From the NCBI GenBank assembly GCA_016401345.1, contig JAEACG010000002.1:62001-126000 (forward strand): DNA of 64,000 nt. The letters are read 5' to 3'. The notes beneath the pieces are model-generated. The model was not told the origin of the DNA and did not search any database. It saw only the letters and a program-made list of their open reading frames with translations. The stretch is from Fictibacillus nanhaiensis (lineage in GTDB: Bacteria > Bacillota > Bacilli > Bacillales > Fictibacillaceae). The position numbers and the translations under genes were made by a program. Each line of letters begins with the position of its first letter. The first letter of the stretch is position 1. Shown here in pieces: positions 9,006 to 17,782 of the stretch.

Positions 9006-9436
9006 TAGTGTTTTCCTCCCGTGCCAGGAACATATTGCAGCAACACTTGATAGTTTTCTATAAAGATAAGGGTAAGAGCGGTTATGTATTCTCGCTGTTT
9101 TTTCATGGTGTGCTTTTGATGCTGTGTACTTTCGTTATGAAGAAGGGGCAACCGTTTCCACGTTAGAAAGTAATTCCGCATCTCAGGGTCTTTCGAGATT
9201 TCTTCAGCAACTTTTATGGCTTGCTGTCTGTTTTCAACATCCTTAGGAGTGCTGGAGACTAAGTGACTAAACTCTATTCCATATTCTTTTAACCGCATTT
9301 TAAAATGCGATATTTCTTTTACAGGATCTGGTTCATCCGTGGTACTTGTGCATAGACTCAACGATGAATTTGAAGACGGTGTTTCAAATGCAGGCTGCAA
9401 TGATTTATTTTTTTTCGTAAACCAACGGCGGATCAA
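9005..9436 (-). CDS. Truncated sigma-I: stand-alone sigma-I C-terminal domain
   Basis: A 143-residue protein that would start at TTG 9436, eight bases after a near-perfect GGAAGGAGGGGGA site. From about residue 45 it matches the C-terminal domain of sigma-I: a FKMRLKEYGIEFSHLV segment, then AIKVAEEISKDPEMRNYFL, KRLPLL, and KKQREYITALTLIF near the end. Full-length SigI has about 250 residues with an N-terminal sigma-2 domain for the -10 element; here that is replaced by a polar Ser/Thr-rich leader of about 45 residues. Upstream DNA is taken by a gene on the other strand, so no separate sigma-2 piece is hidden nearby. It is coupled to rsgI. It might bind RsgI without directing transcription, or be a decayed sigI; I infer either only from the domain content. 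Confidence 0.7.
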   Translation of the reverse strand: MIRRWFTKKNKSLQPAFETPSSNSSLSLCTSTTDEPDPVKEISHFKMRLKEYGIEFSHLVSSTPKDVENRQQAIKVAEEISKDPEMRNYFLTWKRLPLLHNESTQHQKHTMKKQREYITALTLIFIENYQVLLQYVPGTGGKH

Positions 9437-9607
9437 TTGTTCCCCCTCCTTCCGGCTAATATGTAAAATAATATATTTCAAGATAATAATAACCAAATTA
9501 TTATAGTATACTTTCCTATGAAAAAATAGTGAAAAAAGTCACAAGAGTAAATGTTTATGAAGTTTGTTAGGACAGATAGATGGAAAAGCTGTGAATGGGT
9601 GATGAAG

Positions 9608-9868
9608 TTGAAATATAATAAGGAAGATCGAGAAAAATATAGTGAAGCGATAGATCGCATGCAAGAGGGGTTAGACAGCATGATTGATTTATACAATGAA
9701 GCAGAAGATGATGAAGAACTCATTCAATATGATGAAGAAGTAATTGCCGCAATCAGGCAAGCAAAAGAAAGCTTCGGAGATCAATTTATCAACCAAAAGA
9801 TAAACACGATCGTCAAGGAAGTGCTTTCGTTCATGCAAGGGGGTCAGACCCCCGAAAAAGACAAATAG
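9608..9868 (+). CDS. Hypothetical small acidic protein
   Basis: About 86 residues, very acidic and helical (EDREKYSEAIDRMQEGLD, NEAEDDEELIQYDEE), with no signal or TM segment; I do not recognise a family. TTG 9608 is preferred because GGGTGAT at 9597-9603 is well placed for it; ATG 9602 lies inside that site. Upstream in-frame ATGs at 9551 and 9557 lack a ribosome site. The last residues (QGGQTPEKDK) are coded by a 15-bp palindrome that may have inserted into the 3' end. Confidence 0.6.
   Translation: MKYNKEDREKYSEAIDRMQEGLDSMIDLYNEAEDDEELIQYDEEVIAAIRQAKESFGDQFINQKINTIVKEVLSFMQGGQTPEKDK
9839..9853. repeat. Palindrome GGGGGTC-A-GACCCCC
   Basis: A perfect 7-bp inverted repeat with one central base, much more GC-rich than its surroundings, overlapping the 3' end of the small gene. 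Similar GGGGTCnGACCCC palindromes recur in many bacilli as dispersed short repeats, to my recollection. There is no T run, so it is not a terminator. Confidence 0.5.
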
Positions 9869-9899
9869 CAATTTTGTCCATCTAAAGAGGACTCTTCTA

Positions 9900-9948
9900 A
9901 ACCAATACAACCGCCTTCAGTGAGCAACTGAAGAAGGTTGTATTGGTT
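9900..9948. terminator. Bidirectional hairpin between convergent genes
   Basis: Long stem with 21-nt arms (9900-9920 and 9928-9948, few mismatches) around a 7-nt loop, between the 86-residue gene and the minus-strand membrane gene. T runs are weak. Confidence 0.65.
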
Positions 9949-9952
9949 CTTC

Positions 9953-10303
9953 TTATAAAACATACATAAAAATCGGAAACATGTTCCAGCAAAACCAGAG
10001 TGTGAGGATAAACAGGATAGAGATAGGAACAGAAACTGTATATTGAATCCATCTCGTCGTTTCAGAACAGAGCTGCCACACTTTACGAACAACAAGAATC
10101 AACACTGGTATAATTAAGACGAGAAAGAACAATCGTACCCAATATTCATAAGTCACGGTATCAGATGTTAATGAGAGTAAGCTGATAAAACACACGATGC
10201 CTATTATTCCGTATAACGGCCAGATAACTTGTTTCAACTTCTTAGAATCATGTATCGTTAGAAGATAGAAAGCAATCATGCAGATAATGGTGAATACGAT
10301 CAT
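9953..10303 (-). CDS. Hypothetical four-TM membrane protein
   Basis: 116 residues with four hydrophobic segments (about 1-17, 26-46, 56-74, 88-114) and short charged loops (HDSKKLKQ, RKVWQLCSETTRW). No known motif is seen. The ATG follows TTAGGAGGTCTATA, a strong ribosome site, which supports it as real. It stands alone between a hairpin and the flavin reductase promoter region. Confidence 0.65.
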   Translation of the reverse strand: MIVFTIICMIAFYLLTIHDSKKLKQVIWPLYGIIGIVCFISLLSLTSDTVTYEYWVRLFFLVLIIPVLILVVRKVWQLCSETTRWIQYTVSVPISILFILTLWFCWNMFPIFMYVL

Positions 10304-10436
10304 TATAGACCTCCTAATTTGTTATCTTATACTCTATTCTTTGTTTGTATTTTTTATGAGATTACGATGCAATCAACCATTTTTTTGAAGTGAGTTTCTA
10401 GCAATTAAGATGATACGTAAAAGAAAGGTGATAAGA

Positions 10437-10988
10437 ATGAAAATCGCAGTTATTAACGGCAGCTCTAGAGAACATGGTAACACGGAAGCACTAACTCAAA
10501 AGGCATTAGACAACATTCAGCATACATCTTTTTACCTCAAAAACTACAAAATCAATCCTATAGATGATCTACGCCATGATGCAGGCGGATTTGTTAAGGT
10601 AGATGATGACTACGAGGAATTGATCAAAGAGATTTTACAATATGACGTACTTATTTTTGCTACACCTGTTTATTGGTATGGAATGAGTGGGATCATGAAA
10701 AACTTTGTAGATCGGTTCTCACAGAGTTTACGAGACGAAACCTTAAACTTTAAGAAAACCATGGGCGATAAAAAAGCTTATGTTATTACAGTAGGGGGAG
10801 ATCATCCTCGAATAAAAGCACTGCCCTTGATTCAGCAATTTCAATATATATTCGACTTTTTAGGTACAGAATTTGTTGGTTATTTAATAGGAGAAGCAAA
10901 TGCACCTGAGGAGATATTGGCTGACTCAAAAAGCTTGGGAGATGCTAAATCATTTAAGACAGCTTTATGGAAGCACACTGAGAAATAA
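10437..10988 (+). CDS. NADPH-dependent FMN reductase / flavodoxin-like oxidoreductase
   Basis: A cytosolic flavoprotein of 183 residues with the flavodoxin-like fold. The N-terminal phosphate loop VINGSSREHGNTE and the flavin-ring segment FATPVYWYGMSGIMKNFVDR are diagnostic of the NADPH_FMN_red family, and a late VITVGGDHP strand is present. It resembles B. subtilis YwqN in size. The electron acceptor (quinone, azo compound or metal) cannot be told from sequence. ATG 10437 has GAAAGGTGATAAGA; an upstream ATG at 10410 has no such site. A terminator follows immediately. Confidence 0.85.
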   Translation: MKIAVINGSSREHGNTEALTQKALDNIQHTSFYLKNYKINPIDDLRHDAGGFVKVDDDYEELIKEILQYDVLIFATPVYWYGMSGIMKNFVDRFSQSLRDETLNFKKTMGDKKAYVITVGGDHPRIKALPLIQQFQYIFDFLGTEFVGYLIGEANAPEEILADSKSLGDAKSFKTALWKHTEK

Positions 10989-11003
10989 TCAGTGTGCTTT
11001 TGT
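10972..11003 (+). terminator. Terminator after the flavin reductase gene
   Basis: Stem AGCACACTG / CAGTGTGCT followed by a TTTTGTATTTT tract. Confidence 0.8.
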
Positions 11004-11230
11004 ATTTTAATTATTATAGGTCTACAAAAGGGTTTCTTCAAAATGTTCACTTGATGGATTGTTATTCACTAGAGAACCTGTTCTATTCAAATCTAAGTAT
11101 TAATTGGTAATCTTTGATCTGAATCCAAAAAGAGGAAAATAACTCTTGTGTTTTTTTGTATTTAATAGAAAAATAGAGAAAAGGCATTTCTTGTAAATAC
11201 TTTAAAAATAATTCAACAAGGATGTAGAAC

Positions 11231-13054
11231 ATGCGAGAGACTTCGTTTGAATTACAAAATACAAAACAAATGATGCATACGTTCTATGAAGCGGTTAATA
11301 ATGGGATTATCGTTATAGAACGATGTGGCACAATTCTTTACGCCAATACAAAAGCGTATGGCATGTTAAGATTGTCTGATTCTGAAGTAGAAGGCTCATA
11401 TGTATATGAGTTGCCATTTTTTATAACAGATTCAAACAAAGAGAAATGGTCACTTCAAGAAGCTTACATTCAACATGAGAAAAACAAAAAAGCCGAATAT
11501 CAGATCGAAATAGATTTAATCTGTAAAAACACGGGCTATTCTTCTTCGTTGTCTGTTTCTATCATTCCTCTTAATAATAATGTGTGTGATCTATCTGTCA
11601 TCACATTAACGGATAACCAGGAGCTAAAACGTACGGAAAAAAAATTGAATCGCAGTCAACAACGCTTTAACTCGCTTGTCGACTCAATGGAAGACACTGT
11701 TTTTACGTTAGATACAAATTTTGTACATACAGGCATCTATGGAAGATGGATGGAAAAACACGGTGTTAAGCCATCCTACTTCTTAGGCAAGACCGTTCGC
11801 GAAGTTTTTGGCGCTGAGATTGCTGATGGTCAAGAAAAGGCATGTCGTCTTGTTTTGCAAGGCAAATCTCAATTTTATGAGTGGAGTAATGTGCGTGATG
11901 GTGAACGTCTCTATTATCAGGCTATCCTATCCCCAATTAATAATGACCAAGGTCAAGTGGAAGGAATTGTAGGTGTTTCTAGAGATATCACCCACAGCAA
12001 GAGGATGGAACTAGGACTACGAGAAAGTGAAGAGAGGTTCCGTCAGTTTGCTGAAAATGCAAAAGACATCTTTTGGATGCAAGATTATAAAACGCATCAG
12101 CTACTTTACATATCAAAGGCTTTTAAGCAAATTTGGGATGTCGAAGAAACGGAGCTGATTGAATCTGTTTTTACAGACGTTCACTCTGAAGATCAAGAAG
12201 CTGTTTCAACGTTCATCAAATTAATCGCACAAGGTGAATCACAGATTGAATACCGGATACATGGGAAAAATAACAGAGTCCGTTGGATCAGAACAAGAGC
12301 ATTTCCAATCACCAATGACGATGAAGAGATCTATCGCATAGCAGGTATTTCAGAAGATATTACAGATTTAAAAGAAAAAGAAGAATTGCTCAGAAAATCA
12401 GATAAACTCACGGTCGTTGGTGAGCTTGCGGCAGGAATCGCTCATGAGATTCGTAATCCGCTAACAAGTATCAAAGGATTCGTCCAACTTATGAAAGCAG
12501 ACATGGAAGATCTACATAGTGAAATCATCTTGTCTGAGATGGATCGGATCGAATCGATCATTACTGAATTTTTAGTATTAGCTAAACCGCACCAGGAAAC
12601 TTTTTTTCAGCAGAGAAACGTAAATGATTTTATTAAACAGACGATCACGCTGTTGGATTCAGAGGCGAACCTTAATAACGTTCAATTCGAGACGCACTTA
12701 ATGAACGTTCCTCAGATTCTTTGTGAAGGAAATCAAATTAAACAAGTAATCATTAATGTGATTAAGAATGCGATCGAATCTATGAATAGCGGCGGCACCA
12801 TCTTTGTAGAAACAGGAGCACATGATGAAGGCTATGTCTTTATTAAAGTTACTGACCAAGGAGTGGGAATCGGCGAGGAGCGACTTGCAAGACTTGGAGA
12901 ACCTTTCTATTCCAATAAAGAAAAAGGCATAGGGTTGGGACTAATGGTATCTCTGAAGATCATTGAAAATCATCATGGAAATATTACATTTGAAAGTATG
13001 TTAGATATTGGAACCACGGTTACAATATTGCTGCCGACTAAACTTTTGCCATAA
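11231..13054 (+). CDS. Orphan multi-PAS sensor histidine kinase (sporulation-kinase type)
   Basis: 607 residues, cytosolic, with no TM segments. Three PAS regions (about 12-130, 145-258 ending GVSRDITHSKRM, 268-380 ending GISEDITDLKEK) precede a HisKA domain with phospho-acceptor His405 in AGIAHEIRNPLTSIKGF and a HATPase_c domain (N box NVIKNAIESM, G1 DQGVGIG, GIGLGL). The layout and the missing partner response regulator resemble the B. subtilis KinA/KinC/KinE group that phosphorylates Spo0F, so a role in the sporulation phosphorelay is a reasonable inference, not shown. The start ATG is preceded by ACAAGGATGTAGAAC. A terminator follows. Confidence 0.88.
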   Translation: MRETSFELQNTKQMMHTFYEAVNNGIIVIERCGTILYANTKAYGMLRLSDSEVEGSYVYELPFFITDSNKEKWSLQEAYIQHEKNKKAEYQIEIDLICKNTGYSSSLSVSIIPLNNNVCDLSVITLTDNQELKRTEKKLNRSQQRFNSLVDSMEDTVFTLDTNFVHTGIYGRWMEKHGVKPSYFLGKTVREVFGAEIADGQEKACRLVLQGKSQFYEWSNVRDGERLYYQAILSPINNDQGQVEGIVGVSRDITHSKRMELGLRESEERFRQFAENAKDIFWMQDYKTHQLLYISKAFKQIWDVEETELIESVFTDVHSEDQEAVSTFIKLIAQGESQIEYRIHGKNNRVRWIRTRAFPITNDDEEIYRIAGISEDITDLKEKEELLRKSDKLTVVGELAAGIAHEIRNPLTSIKGFVQLMKADMEDLHSEIILSEMDRIESIITEFLVLAKPHQETFFQQRNVNDFIKQTITLLDSEANLNNVQFETHLMNVPQILCEGNQIKQVIINVIKNAIESMNSGGTIFVETGAHDEGYVFIKVTDQGVGIGEERLARLGEPFYSNKEKGIGLGLMVSLKIIENHHGNITFESMLDIGTTVTILLPTKLLP

Positions 13055-13063
13055 AGATTTGAT

Positions 13064-13101
13064 AATGCGCACTTCAGTATATCTGAAATGCGCATTTTTT
13101 T
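13064..13101 (+). terminator. Terminator after the histidine kinase
   Basis: Stem ATGCGC(A)…TTCAG / CTGAA…(A)TGCGCAT with a seven-T run. Confidence 0.85.
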
Positions 13102-13276
13102 GCTTGCTAAATAAGTGTTTACGAGTTTTTTGTAAAGGGTAACCATATACAAGATGCATGAAAAATCTGATCTTTTTGATAGGTGGGAATTCACGTAAAA
13201 TTGAGAACATTTCCAATTCATGCTACCCTTGTCTAGTAGGGGAATCTACAAAATGGGATATTCAAGGAGGATAAGA

Positions 13277-14062
13277 ATGAAAGATTTCAAAAAGAAGATT
13301 GGGATGTTAGCTGTCGTTTTTTCAATGTTTGTACTAGCTGCATGTGGCAGTAGTGAATCAAGTGACGGGGGTCCAGAATTAAAGAACGAAGGTGAATTTA
13401 ACTTTATCGTATCAGGAGAGTTTCCGCCTTTCAGCTCGGTTGATAAGGGAGGGGAACTAACAGGCTTTGATGTTGCAGTCGGTGAGGCGATTGCCAAAGA
13501 ACTTGGTCTAAAGCCTGTTCCAGAGAAGTTTAAATTCCACGGCGCTGTATCCGCTATTAAGGCAGATCGTTTTGACGCAGCAGTGGCAAGCCATACAATC
13601 ACTGAAGACCGCAAGAAAGCAGTGAATTTTAGCGAGCCTTATTATTACTCAGGTCCGGTAATCTTTACAAGACCAGACAGTGATATTAAAACAAAAGAAG
13701 ATTTAAAAGGAAAAGAAGTTGCTGTTTCAAAAGGCTCTACCTATGAAAAATCTGCACAAGAATTTACAGATCAAATTAAAAACTATGACAGTGATGCTAC
13801 AGCATTGCGTGCTTTGAGCGAAGGAAAACACGATGCGGTTATTACTGATGCTATCACTGGTAAACAAGCGATCGAAAAAGGGTTTAAGATCGTCGAACAA
13901 GAGCAACTTGGTACGAGTGAACAAGCGATTGCTATTAAAAAAGAAGATAAAGAATTGCTAAAAGCGGTAAATAAAGCATTAAAGAAAATGAAGGATAACG
14001 GTGAGCTCGCGAAGCTTAGTGAAGAATACGTCGGTGCTGATATCACGAAGAAGCCTGAATAA
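13277..14062 (+). CDS. Polar amino acid ABC transporter, substrate-binding lipoprotein
   Basis: A 261-residue lipoprotein: signal peptide with lipobox LAAC (Cys23), then an SBP_bac_3 domain with FPPFSSVDKGGELTGFDVAV, the usual start of amino-acid receptors, and AVSKGSTYE in the hinge region. It captures a polar amino acid outside the membrane and hands it to the permease and ATPase coded next. Size and organisation resemble the arginine (ArtPQR) and cystine (TcyABC) systems; I cannot fix the substrate. ATG 13277 follows AAGGAGGATAAGA; upstream starts are rejected. A hairpin separates it from the permease gene, as is usual for a protein needed in excess. Confidence 0.88.
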   Translation: MKDFKKKIGMLAVVFSMFVLAACGSSESSDGGPELKNEGEFNFIVSGEFPPFSSVDKGGELTGFDVAVGEAIAKELGLKPVPEKFKFHGAVSAIKADRFDAAVASHTITEDRKKAVNFSEPYYYSGPVIFTRPDSDIKTKEDLKGKEVAVSKGSTYEKSAQEFTDQIKNYDSDATALRALSEGKHDAVITDAITGKQAIEKGFKIVEQEQLGTSEQAIAIKKEDKELLKAVNKALKKMKDNGELAKLSEEYVGADITKKPE

Positions 14063-14068
14063 TGGTGG

Positions 14069-14106
14069 AGCCGCCCTCATGAGGTTACGTGCAGGGTGGC
14101 TTTCTT
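14069..14106 (+). terminator. Partial terminator between binding-protein and permease genes
   Basis: Arms 14069-14077 AGCCGCCCT and 14093-14101 AGGGTGGCT (one G·U pair) with TTTCTTTT after. Likely attenuates transcription into the permease and ATPase genes, or protects the 3' end of the first message. Confidence 0.6.
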
Positions 14107-14166
14107 TTATCCGTACATTCGATAACACACCATTTACAAAGAGAATAAAAAGGGGAGGACAATGGC

Positions 14167-14826
14167 ATGTTTGATCTCGCACACATTTTAGACGTATTAG
14201 TAGAAAGTTATCCGCTCTTCATGAAGGGACTTTTGATCACTCTACAACTTACCTTTGTATCTATTTTAATCGGTACGGGGATTGGACTTGTTTTTGCATT
14301 ATTTAAAATCTCTGGAATTAAAGTCCTGAATTGGATCGCGAATATTTATATTGCACTCATTCGTGGTACACCTTTGATCGTACAGATTTTCATCTTTTAC
14401 TTTGGTCTAGCAGAGTTAGGTATTTCTGCTTTTTGGTCTGCGGCATTTGGTCTTGCTATGCATAATGGTGCTTATATTGCAGAGATCTTCAGAGGTTCTA
14501 TTCAATCGGTTGATAAGGGACAAATGGAAGCAGGACGCTCTTTAGGGATGACATATGGATTGGCAATGAGAAGAATCATCCTGCCGCAAGCTTTTAAACG
14601 AGCACTACCTCCTCTAGGAAACCAGTTTATTATCGGTCTGAAGGATTCATCACTAGCATCCTTTATTGCCCTTAACGAGTTGTTCAGTATAGCAACGACA
14701 CAGGGATCAAGGACATTTGATGAGATGACGTACCTGATTATTGTTGGTCTATACTATCTAATTCTCGTTCTGCTATTCACATTACTTGTTAATCTATTAG
14801 AAAAGAAACTATCAGCTGGGGAATAG
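14167..14826 (+). CDS. Polar amino acid ABC transporter permease
   Basis: 219 residues of the HisM/GlnP family, about five TM helices. It has the typical IRGTPLIVQIF segment and the EAA loop (about 125-150: EAGRSLGMTYGLAMRRIILPQA) that contacts the ATPase. The ATG at 14167 follows AGGGGAGG; an ATG five bases upstream is out of frame. Only one permease gene is present, so the pore is probably a homodimer. The stop lies just before the ATPase gene, which suggests coupled translation. Confidence 0.9.
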   Translation: MFDLAHILDVLVESYPLFMKGLLITLQLTFVSILIGTGIGLVFALFKISGIKVLNWIANIYIALIRGTPLIVQIFIFYFGLAELGISAFWSAAFGLAMHNGAYIAEIFRGSIQSVDKGQMEAGRSLGMTYGLAMRRIILPQAFKRALPPLGNQFIIGLKDSSLASFIALNELFSIATTQGSRTFDEMTYLIIVGLYYLILVLLFTLLVNLLEKKLSAGE

Positions 14827-14838
14827 GAGGTGTCTGAG

Positions 14839-15573
14839 TTGAAAAAAGAAATGATACGCATTGAAAACTTAAAGAAGAGTTTTGGAGATTTAGAAGTATT
14901 AAAAGAAGTGAATCTTAACGTACAAGAGAGCGAAGTGGTCGTCTTAATTGGTGCAAGTGGTTCTGGAAAAAGCACGCTGCTTCGATGCATCAATTTTCTA
15001 GAGATTAAAAATGGTGGTAAGATCGTCATCGAAGAGGAAGAAATCGATCCGAAAACACATAACTTAAACGAAGTACGTCAAAGAGTAGGGATGGTTTTTC
15101 AGCACTTTAACTTGTTTCCTCACAAAACCGTATTGGAAAATGTGATGGAAGCTCCTCTAAATGTGAAAAACCAAAGTAAATCAGAAGCAGAACAGGATGC
15201 AAAAGCTTTATTAGGGAAAGTGGGTCTTTCTGATAAAGCAGATGTCTATCCAGCGAAGTTATCGGGTGGACAGAAGCAGCGTGTTGCTATTGCAAGAGCG
15301 CTTGCGATGAAACCAGATATCATGCTTTTTGATGAACCGACATCAGCACTCGATCCAGAACTTGTAGGAGAAGTGCTCGCCACAATGAAAGAGCTAGCGC
15401 AAGAAGGGATGACGATGGTCGTTGTAACTCATGAGATGGGCTTTGCAAAAGAAGTTGCAGACGAGGTTGTATACATGCACGATGGACAGATTTGGGAAAA
15501 AGGAAAGCCAGAAGAGATTTTTGATGCCCCGAAAGAAGAGCGAACGAAAGACTTTTTAAGCTCTATTCTATAG
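14839..15573 (+). CDS. Polar amino acid ABC transporter ATPase
   Basis: About 244 residues with Walker [10 protein letters not shown]-loop QHFNLFPH, signature LSGGQKQR, Walker [15 protein letters not shown] and switch His in VVTHEMGFA. It powers uptake by the two preceding gene products. TTG 14839 lies eight bases past AGGAGG (14825-14830) and is preferred; the GTG at 14830 overlaps that ribosome site. A terminator ends the three-gene operon. Confidence 0.92.
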   Translation: MKKEMIRIENLKKSFGDLEVLKEVNLNVQESEVVVLIGASGSGKSTLLRCINFLEIKNGGKIVIEEEEIDPKTHNLNEVRQRVGMVFQHFNLFPHKTVLENVMEAPLNVKNQSKSEAEQDAKALLGKVGLSDKADVYPAKLSGGQKQRVAIARALAMKPDIMLFDEPTSALDPELVGEVLATMKELAQEGMTMVVVTHEMGFAKEVADEVVYMHDGQIWEKGKPEEIFDAPKEERTKDFLSSIL

Positions 15574-15582
15574 TGAAACAAA

Positions 15583-15614
15583 AAAAGGTGCAGCGTTTAT
15601 GCTGCACCTTTTAA
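15583..15614. terminator. Bidirectional terminator of the amino acid ABC operon
   Basis: 12-bp perfect stem AAAAGGTGCAGC / GCTGCACCTTTT between convergent transcripts. Confidence 0.8.
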
Positions 15615-16525
15615 TGTCTGTTTTGAATGGTGGGAGTTTGAATATTTTTTCCTTTTCGTTCTTGTATCATAAGAACAGCACCCAGTACAAATATAATACC
15701 GATACTCTGAACAATGGATATGGATTCTTTGTATAGCAACATACCCATTAAGGTAGCTACAACCGGTTCAATAGTAGATACAATAGCTGCTTTACTAGCA
15801 TCCATCTGTTTTAAGCCTTGTGTATAGAACCAGTAGGCAAATACGGTTGGAAAAAGGCCAAGTCCGATAACATTCATTAAAACGGATGGGCGAAACACTT
15901 GGATATTAGCAGAAGTCATATCGCTGATCGGAAATAGAGCAAGCATCGCAAAGAAAAAAGTGTAGATGCTGATAGTGAGCGTTTCATATTTTCGACTCGC
16001 TAACTTTCCAAAAATACTGTAGAGCGAATAGCCAAAGCCGGCTCCTAGACCAATCAGAAGACTAGTAATCGATAGTTCCAATTGAGCGGAGAACAGACCT
16101 GATACGAGTGTACAGCCAATGAAAGTAGCGGTAAGGGCTAGCAGCTTGTGATGAGTTAATTTTTCTTTAAATACGATACTAGAGATTACAAGCACAAAAG
16201 CTGGAGCTGTATACAAAAGAATAGCTGCAATGGCGAGTGATGACGTTTGTATCGTCGTAAAATAACACCAATTAAAGAAGGAAACACTTAATATCCCGGT
16301 ACCTAAGAAATACCAAGTATCCTTTAACTTGATTTTGAGTAGAGCAGGATTTTTTATAACAATCCATGCAAGGAATAGCAGAAAAGCACTGATAGCTCGT
16401 AAAAAGACGATCTGTAATGAAGTAAAACCGGCAAGCGAAAGTTCTTTAACGAAAAAGCCGATGATGCCCCAAAGAGATGCGCCGATCGCTACATATAAAA
16501 AAGCAAGTTTCGTTTGATAAGGCAA
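15611..16525 (-). CDS. EamA/DMT-family transporter
   Basis: 304 residues with ten predicted TM helices in two EamA repeats (about 8-140 and 150-290). SVSFFNWCYFTTIQ and FPTVFAYWFYTQGL are typical of the drug/metabolite transporter superfamily, which mostly exports metabolites such as amino acids; the substrate is unknown. It starts with TTG at 16525 after AGGGGATGAACCAA. The last residues are basic and polar. It overlaps the terminator shared with the convergent ABC operon. Confidence 0.85.
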   Translation of the reverse strand: MPYQTKLAFLYVAIGASLWGIIGFFVKELSLAGFTSLQIVFLRAISAFLLFLAWIVIKNPALLKIKLKDTWYFLGTGILSVSFFNWCYFTTIQTSSLAIAAILLYTAPAFVLVISSIVFKEKLTHHKLLALTATFIGCTLVSGLFSAQLELSITSLLIGLGAGFGYSLYSIFGKLASRKYETLTISIYTFFFAMLALFPISDMTSANIQVFRPSVLMNVIGLGLFPTVFAYWFYTQGLKQMDASKAAIVSTIEPVVATLMGMLLYKESISIVQSIGIIFVLGAVLMIQERKGKNIQTPTIQNRH

Positions 16526-16571
16526 ATTGGTTCATCCCCTAAAAAAATCATAATCCTACAGAAACTCTAAC

Positions 16572-16612
16572 AAAAAACACCTTTACTGTATATCACAATA
16601 AAGGTGTTTGGG
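16572..16612 (-). terminator. Terminator after the FNT transporter gene
   Basis: 11-bp stem AAACACCTTTA / TAAAGGTGTTT; on the minus strand a T run follows. It isolates the FNT gene from the downstream EamA gene. Confidence 0.75.
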
Positions 16613-16623
16613 AGTTTCTTTTA

Positions 16624-17520
16624 TTATTCCATCTTATGCTTTATCTTTTCTACTTCCTCTTCTTCCTCTTTCACGATATTATCATCAATGTCTTCTTTAA
16701 AAGCAAAAGAAAGTAACAATGATACTAATATACCTCCGCCGATCAAGTTACCAATCGTAGCAGGAATTAAATTAAGAAGTATGAATTCATACCAACTGTA
16801 TTCAAAGCCTTCTAAAACGGTAATGCTGAAATACCCCATGTTGGCCACGGCATGTTGAAAATTTCCTGCTTCAAAGATAATTACAGGTAAAAGAATTCCA
16901 AATATTTTACCCATTACATCTCGTGCAGCTGTTGCGAGAACGGCTGCAATACCGATGAGCCAGTTAGCAAGAATACCAGAGAATAATACTTGAAACCAAC
17001 CCCATGTTCCTCGTTCAGTAAACTCCATCTTTTTTTCCATAAACTTTAATAGGGTTTCATAAAACTCTTTGTCTAATGAACCTGACATATTTAGAAGGAA
17101 CCCAACAAATAATGCTCCTAAAAAGTTACCAATATAACAGATCCCCCAAAATCGCAGAACCTTTTTACTAATCCAATACTTGCTTTGTAGAATATAGCTT
17201 GGAAGTAACACATTAATCTCCGTAAAAAGAATAGATCCTGATAGAAAAATCATAGTATAGCCGATCGCGAATCCAACACCTGATAAAAGGTTATAGGTAC
17301 CAGTTGTGTCTACTCCCATCGATAACAAAACAGAACCTAGTGCACCAAATGCGATAAATGCTCCTGCCATAAAAGATAAAATGAATTGTGCTAAGTTTGT
17401 AATCTGTAAAGAAGCCTTGCCTTCTTCAATAAAATACTCAATAATCTGAACTGGAAAAAAGTATTGCCGATCTGGAATATCAGCTTTTTTGTTATTTTTG
17501 TTGTCCTGATTCTCTTTCAT
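16624..17520 (-). CDS. Formate/nitrite transporter family channel
   Basis: 298 residues with six TM helices. The conserved pore region NFQHAVANMGYFS carries the central His of the FNT family; the first helix region FILSFMAGAFIAFGALG is also typical. These pentameric channels move formate, nitrite or hydrosulfide across the membrane; substrate not assigned. It is longer than the usual 250-270 residues because of an N-terminal Lys/Asn-rich tail and an acidic C-terminal tail with six Glu (EEEEEVEKIKHKM). The ATG follows AGAGGGAATGC. No pyruvate-formate lyase or nitrite reductase gene is nearby. Confidence 0.85.
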   Translation of the reverse strand: MKENQDNKNNKKADIPDRQYFFPVQIIEYFIEEGKASLQITNLAQFILSFMAGAFIAFGALGSVLLSMGVDTTGTYNLLSGVGFAIGYTMIFLSGSILFTEINVLLPSYILQSKYWISKKVLRFWGICYIGNFLGALFVGFLLNMSGSLDKEFYETLLKFMEKKMEFTERGTWGWFQVLFSGILANWLIGIAAVLATAARDVMGKIFGILLPVIIFEAGNFQHAVANMGYFSITVLEGFEYSWYEFILLNLIPATIGNLIGGGILVSLLLSFAFKEDIDDNIVKEEEEEVEKIKHKME

Positions 17521-17782
17521 TTTTGCATTCCCTCTTATTATGTCATCCTCGTCCTACTACTCTTCCCATAATTCGAAGTAAGCAAAACCATATATGATGA
17601 AATTTATACAATTAATCTTATTATTTACTTTTAAATTCCAAATTTATATGAAATTCGACTTAATTACGGTAAACAAATTGAAATATTAAAGACGACTATC
17701 CTCATGCGAAGCCGTTCTAATCCTTATCTATACTATTAATATATTCAAATAATTTCAGAGTGTATTGAAAGGAGAGAACAGA

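Noticed and set aside
9839-9853. Palindrome as a transcription terminator
   Set aside because: It lies inside a reading frame and has no T run on either side.
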